Shown here one piece after another: positions 36,484-44,380 of a DNA stretch of 64,000 nucleotides; the stretch's first letter is position 1; each line of letters starts with the position of its first letter. The position numbers were made by a program, and so were the translations under genes. Under the pieces are notes generated by a model. That model made no database searches and was not told the DNA's origin. It worked only from the letters and a program-made list of their open reading frames with translations. The DNA is from Paenibacillus nasutitermitis. Its GTDB lineage: Bacteria > Bacillota > Bacilli > Paenibacillales > Paenibacillaceae. The stretch is taken from NCBI RefSeq assembly GCF_014641075.1, contig NZ_BMHP01000003.1, forward strand, positions 992,001-1,056,000, written 5' to 3'.

Positions 36484-36885
36484 TTAATTCATGGAAGCAA
36501 ATGACGCTCGTTTGAAGGAAGGGACTTCTTGCTCCAACAGTTCCTCAATCGGTTTATCTGATTCCCCGGTTAGTTCGTCTAACAGTTTTTTCCTTCAGCA
36601 GAACCGTCTGCGAGCAGGAAGATCACCTTCTGTGAAATAAAAAGTTCACTTGGTGCTAGAAATAAAGAGTTGACCAGCCAATGCAATCCAAATAACTCAT
36701 AGTTATCTTGTTCTATTGACTTTTTCAGGATAAACCTGAAATAATCTTGCGCAAACTTCAAACCTTTAAATGGCTCGGGACCGACATGCTCTACCCTGGC
36801 CATTCCAGATCAGTCACACCATTTAACCACCAAGCAGGTTCAATCAGCTTAAGGGTGGAGAACTTCCTCAAGGACCTAGAGTAGT
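36484..36885 (-). pseudogene. Decayed gene of unknown function, split over three frames
   Basis: Three frames join into one protein: KLIEPAWWLNGVTDLEWPG, then VEHVGPEPFKGLKFAQDYF ... KVIFLLADGSAEGK, then KLLDELTGESDKPIEELLEQ to a stop at 36484. The first break is one missing base in a G run near 36795, the second a one-base slip in an A6 run near 36590. About 125 residues can be read. I do not recognise the family; it is acidic and soluble in appearance. Nothing marks a start codon. Confidence 0.6.
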
Positions 36886-36899
36886 TCTGACTACACTTT

Positions 36900-37347
36900 C
36901 TAAGAGACACTTTCACCTTTGGGCCAGATGACTTCTAAGCACAAATGATTGTTATCAAAAAACACAAATGATCCAAGCTCAGGAATATCTGTAATGGAGA
37001 TACGAGCATTGCTCAAACGCTCGCGTAAGGCGTGTGTGGTCGTTTCATCTGGGAGCCGCAGGGCAACATGAGGGACGAAACTCTGTGGGTGAGTGTCTGA
37101 AGCGCCGAGCGTTGTTTTTTTCTATCGGGCGTTCAAAGAAATGGAAGCCGCATTCGTTGCCGTCTTTTGGTTTGAAGAAAATGAGACAATGCCTGCCACG
37201 TCCCTCTTGGGACGGGCCGATAACACTGGTATGCATCCCCAACACGTCCCGGTAGAAGCGAATAGTCGCATCTAGATCCGCTGTATTCAAGGCAATGTGG
37301 TGAATACCATTCCAGGGGAGTTGAAATGATTGCTCTGTGTGAGACAT
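36900..37347 (-). pseudogene. Glyoxalase/VOC-family protein, frameshifted in a homopolymer
   Basis: The N-terminal frame (WNGIHHIALNTADLDATIRF, RDVLGMHTSVIGPSQEGRGR) is a VOC domain with its metal His. A run of seven T (plus strand 37115-37121) shifts the frame; removing one base gives continuous protein through SFVPHVALRLPDETTTHALR and SFVFFDNNHLCLEVIWPKG to a stop at 36900. The restored length, about 148 residues, is normal for a VOC protein. AAGGAG precedes the ATG. It lies 24 bp after an AraC-type gene. A sequencing error, phase variation or true decay would all look like this. Confidence 0.75.
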
Positions 37348-37371
37348 ACTTTTTCTGCTCCTTTTCTTTTC

Positions 37372-37956
37372 TTAGATAATATATAAGGGCACAGATACAT
37401 ATCGAGGGTCGGGAACGATAGACCCTCGCATCTCCCGCTGTTTGGCTCGTGCGAGAAATGCCGTTGGCGTGCATCCCGCCCATGTCTTGAATTCATGAAT
37501 GACATGGGCTTGATCATGATAGCCAAGATGGGAAGAGACCTCAGCGAGAGAACACGCTGGCTTTTGTATCAATGAGGTAAGCAATGCCTCGAAACGGAGG
37601 AGACGTGCGAACACTTTGGGTGATACGCCTATGCGCTGCTTAAATCGTCGTTCAAATTGACGCAATGAGAGAACGCACTCTGTGGCAAGTGCACTCATAC
37701 GGATTTGACCTTGTGTATTGTAAAGCAGCTGTAGTGCAGATCGCAGAAAATTCAAATCGGCAAGAGTCCAGCACGTTCGCGCGGCGTTAAATTGCTGCGA
37801 GCAAAGGATTTGCCTGGCATAAGAACTGCGGCGTACCGTTCCCTCCAATGTGAGGGCAAGGCGGAGCCAGATTCCATCACGTGGGACAGTGAGCGGCATA
37901 GATTTCTGATCAAGCGATGACATCTGTTTTTGATGAACTGTACCGGTTCTTTCCAT
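37372..37956 (-). CDS. AraC-type regulator, short (sensor domain reduced)
   Basis: ATG at 37956 has AGAGGTG nine bases upstream. The 194-residue product carries the double helix-turn-helix (IRMSALATECVLSLRQFERR, then SLAEVSSHLGYHDQAHVIHE, AGCTPTAFLARA). AraC proteins of this type usually have about 100 more residues at the N-terminus, so the sensor part may be lost. It precedes the VOC gene in the same direction, a common regulator-target arrangement. Confidence 0.72.
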   Translation of the reverse strand: MERTGTVHQKQMSSLDQKSMPLTVPRDGIWLRLALTLEGTVRRSSYARQILCSQQFNAARTCWTLADLNFLRSALQLLYNTQGQIRMSALATECVLSLRQFERRFKQRIGVSPKVFARLLRFEALLTSLIQKPACSLAEVSSHLGYHDQAHVIHEFKTWAGCTPTAFLARAKQREMRGSIVPDPRYVSVPLYII

Positions 37957-38288
37957 CGTGTAACTCACCTCTTTGTATGTTAAAGAGCTTCTCGCACCAA
38001 TGTTTCACTTGTATATAGTGCTTCACTTTTGGAAGTTCTTAGAGGGATCGTAACATAGAACAACATCAGGAGTATTGTGAAAAATCGACGTTTTTTCTGT
38101 TTCTCCCCAGTTTAATTCTAAATCGAGCTATTTGAGCGGTGACAACATCAACGAGCAGCAACGGGAAAAACCAACTTATATATTTAGCTTCATCTCCTAA
38201 TGTAAAGGACAGTAATATCCTCTTTATGTAAATTTTTCTACGCTATCCTGCCCGTTAGAATTCCTGTAATACGAATAATTAGGCGTTT
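37957..38288. other. Noncoding stretch before the first IS110-type element
   Basis: No gene is seen. ATCCTGCCCGTTAG at 38245-38258, followed after 28 bases by TTGAACAAAAA, has a contiguous counterpart (ATCCTGCTCGTTAG then TTGAACAAAAA) at 41407-41430. Each copy lies just outside one of the two IS110-type elements, so it may be a dispersed repeat or an element end. Confidence 0.35.
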
Positions 38289-38371
38289 GAACAAAAAGGA
38301 GCGCCTCGGTATGATGGGGTTACGGCACGAGGTCAAAAGCCTCAAAAAGCCCATCAGGAGGTCGCTCTACT

Positions 38372-39620
38372 ATGAAGTTTAAGGCACAAGATAAGCAAAA
38401 TCAACTCATTGAAAATATTACCGTTAACCACTTGGTTATAGGCAAGTCCATGTAGCACGCGCTGTGAGCTTTCGTGGGATTGCTCTGGGAGCTCCACTCG
38501 AGTTTGGTAACCATCGTGAAGGGTTCAATTTGTTCGGACGCTGGATCCAAGATCTACTCAAATCTTACAAGCTTAGCAGCGTCATCGTAGGTATGGAACC
38601 CACTGGCCACTACTGGTTTGGCCTGGCACATTGGCTCCTCGATCAAGGCATGGAGCCCGTTCTGGTTAATCCTCATCTCGTCAAAAAGAACAAGGAAAAC
38701 CGAGATCATACACCGTCTAAAAGTGACCATAAAGATGCACTTGTCATTGCAGACATGGTCAAAAACGGGTACTACTCCCTGTTCGTTTTCACCCCGAAAC
38801 TTACGAGGAACTGCGTATTCTAATGGCTAACCGAGAAACGGTTACCAAGCGCCTCAATGCTGCGGTTAATCAGATTCATCGTTGGGTAGATATTGTCTTT
38901 CCTGAACTTCGTCAGGTCTTTAAAATCCTTACCTGCACCCGTGCAATCGCCACACTCAGACTCTTTCCCTTGCCAAAAGAAATCCGTCTGTTAAATACGG
39001 AACAGGTCATAAGCGGTTGGAAGCAATATGTAAAGCGTCATGCTGGAGTTAAACGTGCTGAGTTACTCCTTTCACTTGCCAAATCCAGTGTGGGTGCCAC
39101 TCAGGCACTCCACGCATACAAGCTCCATCTTGGGCAGTTGCTCGAAGAATATGACCTGGCCCAGCGCCAGCTTGAACAAATTGAGCATGAGCTCCACCTC
39201 ATTCTTGAACGTGTTCCTTATGCACAAAAGCTTCTTGAAATACGAGGTATCTATGTTACGAATCGAGCTGGTGTACTCGGTGAGGCTGGTGATCGAAGTG
39301 GATATACACACGGAAATGCTTTACTTCGTCATGCTGGGTTAAATCTAGCTGAAGCCAGCTCTGGAAAATGGCGAGGAAAGATGGTGCTCAGCAAACGAGG
39401 AAGGTCATGTTTGCGTCATTTTCTTTATCTCATGACGATGAGTATGGTCATGACAAATCCAGAAATTCGAGCGTTACATCGTTACAATGTAGAGGAAAAG
39501 AAAATGAAAAAGATGAAATCCATTATGAAATTAATTGGTAAAGTAGCGCGAATGCTAGTCGCTTTGGCTAAAAGCAGTCTCGCTTACGAACCTATTAAGG
39601 TATTCCCGCAAGCAGCATAA
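38372..39620 (+). pseudogene. IS110-family transposase, broken by a deletion and a frameshift
   Basis: ATG at 38372 follows AGGAGG. The start (KFKAQDKQNQLIENITVNHL, then VIG) is joined out of frame to VHVARAVSFRGIALGAPLEF near 38444: the codons for the GID(I/V)A motif, with the first catalytic Asp of the DEDD site, are gone. The frame continues (SVIVGMEPTGHYWFGLAHWL, PSKSDHKDALVIADMVKNGY) to 38790, where a one-base loss shifts it; the correct frame resumes as FHPETYEELRILMANRET and runs to 39620. The C-terminal half is Transposase_20 (HAGLNLAEASSGKWRGKMVL, SKRGRSCLRHFLYL). It cannot make an active enzyme. Confidence 0.85.
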
Positions 39621-39990
39621 AATCAATCCTCATCGGCTCATGCATTCGCAGGATAACAAGATGCACGGAGTATCGGGAGATGTTACGCAAAGGGCTCGGA
39701 CCCGTTCCGTTAGAAAGACCGACCTCCACCCCTTAGTTAAGATGTGACAAAGGAATGAAAGGCTATGACCCGTTGAGACATGGGAGCGTGAATCGCTAGA
39801 GCGAAGTGGAGACGTGCGAATTATGGAACAATATGGGTGATTCCTACTCACCTTTTATTTCCCCACGCCTAATTCTCCATCCCCCAGCCACAGCCTTCTT
39901 CATCATCCTCTTCTTCACTTTAACTAAAGGATGAAATCCTGCGAATTCATGAATCCGAGTGAGGAAACTGAATCATTTCGAGGGAGCTTA
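39621..39990 (+). ncRNA. Candidate guide (bridge) RNA region in the right end of copy 1
   Basis: The 370 bases after the transposase stop carry no gene but are conserved in copy 2. Features in order: TTCGCAGGAT (39648-39657), GGACCCGTTCCG (near 39699), CCTCCACCCCTTA, the terminal motif GGCTATGACCCGTTGAGACA (39761-39780), and GAAATCCTGCGAA (39931-39943), which is inverted relative to the first motif. The two GACCCGTT phrases are about 70 bases apart. In the IS1111 group a structured guide RNA is encoded in the right end (known); that this is such an RNA is inference. Confidence 0.45.
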
Positions 39991-40107
39991 ATAAAGTAAA
40001 TTGAGTAATTCGACAATTTATATAACTTAATGCAACACTTTATAGGAAAAGCACTATTTATTCCTGAATTATTGATCCGATCTTCCATATCCTTAAAACC
40101 CTTTGAA

Positions 40108-41301
40108 CTAGCGTAGCTTACTAAAGAACTCCCTGATATCATCAACGAGTGATTCCGGTACTGCCATAGCAACCATATGGCTGCCGCTTTTTTTATCCGA
40201 CCAGTGAACGATTTTGTTCTTTCGTTCGGCCAGGCGACGGAATACAGGACCTCCTCCATGGGAAACTCCAGTCGGCACTTTGGTTTGATCAGTTGGCATG
40301 CCTGCAGCACCTTCATAATAAGTCCAAGACGAGGACCCTGCTGTCCTTGTCAGCCAGTATAATGTTGCATTCGTGAGCAGTTGATCTTTGTCGATAGGTT
40401 CACTAGGCGGTTCAAATCCGGCACCCGGCCAACCATCGAACTCTTTGAACCTTTCTACAAGGTAGGCTAGTTGAGCGACTGGAGAATCATTAAACCCGTA
40501 ACTGAGCGTTTGTGGCCGATGGGTAAGATACGAGGCATAGCCACTTCCTCCGGCGAAAAGTTCTGCCATTTGTTCTAATTCTACACGGTCCTCCTCTGTC
40601 AGATCCTCCAGTTCGTCGGGATCGCCTGTGGGGATGCCTAGCCCTCCGGTAATGTGAACACCGATCATATGCTCAGAATCCATGACTGCAAGTTTCGGGG
40701 AGATCAATGCACCCGCGTCATTGCCGTGAGCGCCATAGCGATCGTATCCTAGTCTCCGCATCAGTTCTGCCCAGGTTCTGGCGACTCGCGCGATATTCCA
40801 TGGTGTTTCGTCAGCTGGCTCGGAAAACTGCGAAAAGGCAAATCCGGGGATAGAAGGCGCAACCACATGGAAAGCTTTGTCCGGATCTCCACCGTGTGCC
40901 CTTGGATTAGTCAGTGGACCTATTATTTTCATGAATTCGACGACTGAGTTCGGCCAGCTGTGCGTGATAATCAATGGAAGAGCGTTAGGTTCGGGCGACC
41001 TTACATGTAGGAAGTGGATAGTCTGGCCATCGATCTCCGTAATGAATTGTGGAAATTCATTGAGCTTGGCTTCGTTTTGACGCCAGTTATAATCGGACTG
41101 CCAGTACTCAGAAAGATTTTTAAGATAAGTAACCGGTATCCCACGGTTCCACCCGGCCCCGGGCAATTGGGCAGGCCAACGGGTACGGACAAGTCGTTCT
41201 CGCAGGTCTTCAAGGTCTGCCTGAGGAATTTCGATGCGGAACGGCCGGATCTCGCTGGGCGTAGTTTCTTTACTTTCCAGTTGTTGTTTGGATTGAGCCA
41301 T
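40108..41301 (-). CDS. Epoxide-hydrolase-type alpha/beta hydrolase (EHN domain)
   Basis: The 397-residue protein starts at ATG with AAGGAGG nine bases upstream. The N-terminal EHN domain is clear (FRIEIPQADLEDLRERLVRT, RWPAQLPGAGWNRGIPVTYL). The hydrolase part has HSWPNS (oxyanion-hole HGxP variant), the nucleophile Asp in HGNDAG (near residue 194, family form GGDWG) and a C-terminal His in SGSHMVAMAVPE. It is of the juvenile-hormone epoxide hydrolase type; bacterial relatives open epoxides or act as general hydrolases. A palindromic operator lies 60 bp upstream. It lies between the two IS elements and has no partner genes. Confidence 0.85.
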   Translation of the reverse strand: MAQSKQQLESKETTPSEIRPFRIEIPQADLEDLRERLVRTRWPAQLPGAGWNRGIPVTYLKNLSEYWQSDYNWRQNEAKLNEFPQFITEIDGQTIHFLHVRSPEPNALPLIITHSWPNSVVEFMKIIGPLTNPRAHGGDPDKAFHVVAPSIPGFAFSQFSEPADETPWNIARVARTWAELMRRLGYDRYGAHGNDAGALISPKLAVMDSEHMIGVHITGGLGIPTGDPDELEDLTEEDRVELEQMAELFAGGSGYASYLTHRPQTLSYGFNDSPVAQLAYLVERFKEFDGWPGAGFEPPSEPIDKDQLLTNATLYWLTRTAGSSSWTYYEGAAGMPTDQTKVPTGVSHGGGPVFRRLAERKNKIVHWSDKKSGSHMVAMAVPESLVDDIREFFSKLR

Positions 41302-41361
41302 TTATGAAAGCCTCCTTCTAATCAATTCATGTAATTCTAAGCTTTATTATAGATGTGAGAT

Positions 41362-41381
41362 ACTGACAACTGTATGTCAGT
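41362..41381. promoter_or_regulatory. Operator-like palindrome upstream of the epoxide-hydrolase-like gene
   Basis: ACTGACA, six bases (ACTGTA), TGTCAGT form a palindrome 60 bases upstream of the start codon. The form is typical of TetR-type repressor sites and matches the site at 36412-36431 in both half-sites and spacing. No TetR gene is in the window. Confidence 0.6.
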
Positions 41382-41431
41382 CTTTAAGAGTTGAATTTTT
41401 ATTATTATCCTGCTCGTTAGTTGAACAAAAA

Positions 41432-41455
41432 CAGCCGATCCACGTTAATCGGCTG
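41432..41455. terminator. Terminator-like hairpin outside the right end of IS copy 2
   Basis: CAGCCGAT (41432-41439) pairs with ATCGGCTG (41448-41455). On the minus strand it is followed by TTTTTG, on the plus strand by CTTCTTTCTTTT. It would stop transcripts leaving the repeated right-end units of copy 2 as well as any from the other side. Confidence 0.65.
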
Positions 41456-41479
41456 CTTCTTTCTTTTATTGAACTCCCT

Positions 41480-41965
41480 CAGTACGATTCGGTTTTCTCA
41501 CGAATGCTCGCTTATTTGCAGGATTTCACCCTTGTATGAAATATAGAAAGATAGTAAGAATGACCACGTAATAGACCTAGACAACATGAAGGCGTGAGGA
41601 AATAGAGCGGGAGGTTGGAAACCCCATTTCCTTCCATTTACTGCACGTATTCTCCACGCCGCCCCTGGAGGTTTTCACTCCCATGTCTCAACGGGTCTAT
41701 GCCCTTTCATTCCTCCCTCAGAATGATGAGATTTTCTTACGTATGCTCGCTTGTTCGCAGGATTTCACATCTCATAGAAGTGGTGAACGAAAGAATCAGA
41801 TAGTGGTGGGAGTCCCCTAGAAACATGAGGGCATGCGGGAACAGAGGGATATCCATCAATTCCCATATCGTTCCATATCCTGCACACTGCTCCATGCTGC
41901 CCTCGGTGGTTCTCCCTCCCATGACTCAACGGGTCATTGTACCCTGTCATTCCATCGTTACACCT
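41480..41965 (-). repeat. Tandem pair of about 238-base right-end units (candidate guide RNA DNA)
   Basis: Two diverged units follow each other: CCATGACTCAACGGGTC at 41919-41935 and CCATGTCTCAACGGGTC at 41681-41697, a period of 238 bases. Each also carries GCAGGATTTCAC (near 41519 and 41759), CATGAAGGCGTG or CATGAGGGCATG, and a conserved pyrimidine-rich middle. A third, degenerate motif (ACGGGTCTGTGCCC) lies near 42000. The plus-strand region 39761-39990 in copy 1 is the same unit. Conservation without any open frame points to a structural RNA or a recombination site. Confidence 0.6.
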
Positions 41966-42100
41966 ATCCAAGGGATGGAGGCTGATCTGCTTCGTTCACG
42001 GGTCTGTGCCCTTAAGGAATGAGAATTCAGTACTCGGGTGCTTTCTTTGTCTGAAATCCTGCGAACAAGCCAATTTGCGTTATTATTAAGCGCATTCTAC

Positions 42101-42496
42101 TCAAGCTGCAGTTGTAGCAGTAACAACTTTCTCAGGAATGTAAGTTTGTTCTTGACGAACAATGCCTACCAGAATTCGTGCCAGCTTCCCACATAGTTTT
42201 ATGATAGAATGTACCTTTTTCATCTTTTTAGTTCGAGTGTAGTAATGGTGGAGCGTTCGAAATTCTTCATTGTTTACAACTAAGTGCACTACAGCTAAGT
42301 ACAAGAACTTTCGAAGACCGGAGCGCCCTCGTTTGGTAATCCGAACCTGACCCTTATGCTTGCCGGAACTATCTTCGCCTAAATGTAGCCCCGCGAGCGA
42401 CGTGCGTTTGCTGGGCGATGTCGATCCCGACGACCAGATGCTGGGCGGTAATTTTTCAATGAGTTGATTTTGTTTGTCCTGCGATTTAAACTTCAT
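42101..42496 (-). pseudogene. IS110-family transposase remnant (internal deletion)
   Basis: The first 15 residues (KFKSQDKQNQLIEK) match copy 1. A one-base loss in an A run follows; in the other frame GGGATCGACATCGCCCAG would restore the catalytic GIDIAQQ motif. After HVAR the gene jumps directly to the C-terminal Transposase_20 part (GLHLGEDSSGKHKGQVRITK, RGRSGLRKFLYL), so some 230 residues are deleted. The present open frame of 131 residues is a product of decay and not a transposase. Confidence 0.8.
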
Positions 42497-42774
42497 AGTA
42501 GAGCGTCCTCCTGGATGATGGGATTTAAAGGGCTATGACCCGTTGCGTACTCCCATCGTACCGAGGCGCTCGTTTTTTTGCAAAGCGGAAATTTAACGCT
42601 CTACAGGAATGCTATCGTTTCCGGCGGCTCCAACTAATGGTGGAGTGATCCATCTGCGGGCAAGGCTTTAATTCAAAGGCAGTTTGTTTAGCTTTAGGAG
42701 TACGTAACGCGATCAACACCATCCGTAATTGTTATATAACGCGGTAATTGATTAAATTACATAAATGTAAAAAT

Positions 42775-42820
42775 GGCTGTCGAGGTTTCTCGACAGCCTG
42801 AGAACCGCGCCAAGCGGTTC
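42775..42820. terminator. Two back-to-back terminator hairpins
   Basis: GGCTGTCGAG-GTTT-CTCGACAGCC (42775-42798) is followed on the minus strand by ATTTTT and ends the secreted-protein operon (stop at 42831). GAACCGC-N5-GCGGTTC (42802-42820) is followed on the plus strand by TTTTTT and would stop transcription from the IS side. From 42573 to 42774 nothing else is seen. Confidence 0.85.
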
Positions 42821-42830
42821 TTTTTTCTAC

Positions 42831-44366
42831 TTATGGGGTCAATTTCAGATAGGCTCCATTTGCTGCGCCATTTTTTGCTTCAATGGAAACCAGCCTATCG
42901 AGCGTAGCATCATCGGATATTCGGAAGGTTACTGTTCGATCCGTCATCCCATTGTTTATATAGTCCGTCACGTCAATACTGTACCAACCAGCTGAAGCAA
43001 CGGAGACGGAACCGAGCACGGAGCCACCGGTACTTCCCGGTCTGCTATCCCAAGTCACTGTCTTCTCGGACCAGTTATCGTCCACCAATCCTTGAACCGT
43101 AACAGGTACATTGCTAACCTGCGGGTCGGTTACATCGTTTTTTACATAAAAGTATAAGGTAGCTGTCGACACGGACGAACCGCTGTAAGCGTCAAAATTA
43201 AATTTCAGGTAGCCAATGCGGTCATAATCGGCACCGGCGGTGCCACTTGGGGCATCTTTTACTTCAACTACGGAGGAAGAGCCGTAATTTGTTCCCGCAA
43301 AAGAGCCGCTTCGAACAAAGGCGTCCTCCGTCACGTCATAATTATTGGACATGACGCCCTTGTACTCGTCATCGCTGTCACCAGGTTGATCCCACTTCCA
43401 AAACATCGTTCCAAGGACGCCATCAGGAAATTGAACTCGCTTCGCTTCGACCCTAGCCACCGCATCATTGATATCTCGATGCGTCAAAAGCGTGGGGTCG
43501 ATAGAATTCGTTCCAGCGCTTATTCCTACGATTATCGGCACGGGTAAGGACATGGCGTTCGCTTCACCGATATCATCCTCGGCCCTCGCGAGAATCGTTG
43601 CCGGGCTCCCGTAATAGTACATCCCAATCAATCCGTCAGCATAAGTTTCCCCATTGAAGGAGGAGAAGAACTTCACGTCACCAGTATATGGGTTAGTTCC
43701 TGTGATACCGTTACTCTGCTTCCAACTCGAATCACAATTCGTACATTTAGCGATCATATCGTCCGGCTCGCTGATTGTCGGCAACAACTTAAGGGGACTA
43801 GAGCCAATACGGTCTCGAAGATTGAGGTGAAACTGCCGCCACTGTTCGAACCGCTCCTTGGTCCGGTCGGTACCGTGCATTTCGTAGTCGGTGACGACCC
43901 CCACAAAATCAGCATTGCCGGAGCCGTTTTGTTCGTTAAAGGCAAGAACGGAATCCACTTTCGTGTACTTACCCATTTGATCTTCCGAACCGTTGAAACG
44001 ATCCTCCCAGTACCCAGCATAAACCGTTATCCCGTAGAATGCAGCCGCATTGATAAGCTGCTGTAGCCGTTTCGTCCTTTCAGCGCTCTGGTTTAAAAGC
44101 CCGTCCATATCGGCAGCCGTCAATGAAGCGATGATGATATCGATATTTTTGTCCTTCATTTCCTGTACTTCCGCAACCGTCTTCTCTTCCGTATTAAACA
44201 AGGCACTATACTCATTGGAGAAATAGACCCATACCGCACGGGCATCCGAGGCTGCATCTTGTCCGTCCGCCCACCAACTGGGGTTCGCGGAAGCAGTCGG
44301 TAAAAGAAGAGAGGAAATGAAAAGCAGACTGAGCACCTTTACGATTATCTTTCGATTACGACGCAA
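42831..44366 (-). CDS. Secreted glycosidase-like protein with C-terminal DNRLRE domain
   Basis: TTG at 44366 follows AAGGGG by seven bases and opens a signal peptide (RRNRKIIVKVLSLLFISSLL, then PTASA). Residues 40-330 look like a TIM barrel (ARAVWVYFSNEYSAL, ITVYAGYWEDRF, FVGVVTDYEMHG, MFWKWDQPGD) of an unassigned glycoside hydrolase type. YEMHG and FWKW are plausible active-site strands. Residues 340-510 are a DNRLRE domain (EDAFVRSGSF, DNWSEKTVTWDSRPG, YSIDVTDYINNG). It follows its neighbour by 14 bp and is secreted. The family and substrate are not known. Confidence 0.75.
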   Translation of the reverse strand: MRRNRKIIVKVLSLLFISSLLLPTASANPSWWADGQDAASDARAVWVYFSNEYSALFNTEEKTVAEVQEMKDKNIDIIIASLTAADMDGLLNQSAERTKRLQQLINAAAFYGITVYAGYWEDRFNGSEDQMGKYTKVDSVLAFNEQNGSGNADFVGVVTDYEMHGTDRTKERFEQWRQFHLNLRDRIGSSPLKLLPTISEPDDMIAKCTNCDSSWKQSNGITGTNPYTGDVKFFSSFNGETYADGLIGMYYYGSPATILARAEDDIGEANAMSLPVPIIVGISAGTNSIDPTLLTHRDINDAVARVEAKRVQFPDGVLGTMFWKWDQPGDSDDEYKGVMSNNYDVTEDAFVRSGSFAGTNYGSSSVVEVKDAPSGTAGADYDRIGYLKFNFDAYSGSSVSTATLYFYVKNDVTDPQVSNVPVTVQGLVDDNWSEKTVTWDSRPGSTGGSVLGSVSVASAGWYSIDVTDYINNGMTDRTVTFRISDDATLDRLVSIEAKNGAANGAYLKLTP

Positions 44367-44380
44367 TTGACTTCCCCTTT

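Larger units (their letters stand above)
38289..39990 (+). mobile_element. IS110/IS1111-type insertion element, copy 1 (broken)
   Basis: The left end (GGAGCGCCTCGGTATGATGG, 38298-38317) matches that of copy 2 at 42541-42572. The body is an IS110-type transposase pseudogene. The right end is long and noncoding. A 15-base motif, GGCTATGACCCGTTG, at 39761-39775 is exactly repeated in inverse orientation in the left end of copy 2 (42531-42545), as expected of the subterminal inverted repeats of the IS1111 group. The conserved right-end sequence continues to about 39990. The exact ends are not certain because these elements make no target duplication. Confidence 0.7.
41463..42572 (-). mobile_element. 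IS110/IS1111-type element, copy 2 (internally deleted, right end multiplied)
   Basis: The left end lies at 42541-42572 on the minus strand and shares GAGCGCCTCGGTA and the block before the transposase ATG with copy 1. Only a deletion derivative of the transposase remains (42101-42496). To the left, the noncoding right end is present as one degenerate and two well-preserved units. The left end contains GGCTATGACCCGTTG (42531-42545, plus strand), identical to the right-end motif of copy 1 and inverted. This is a non-autonomous relic in the opposite orientation to copy 1. Confidence 0.65.

Noticed and set aside
39924..40316. Minus-strand frame of 130 residues downstream of the epoxide-hydrolase-like gene
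   Set aside because: It overlaps the end of that gene in another frame and has no family features.
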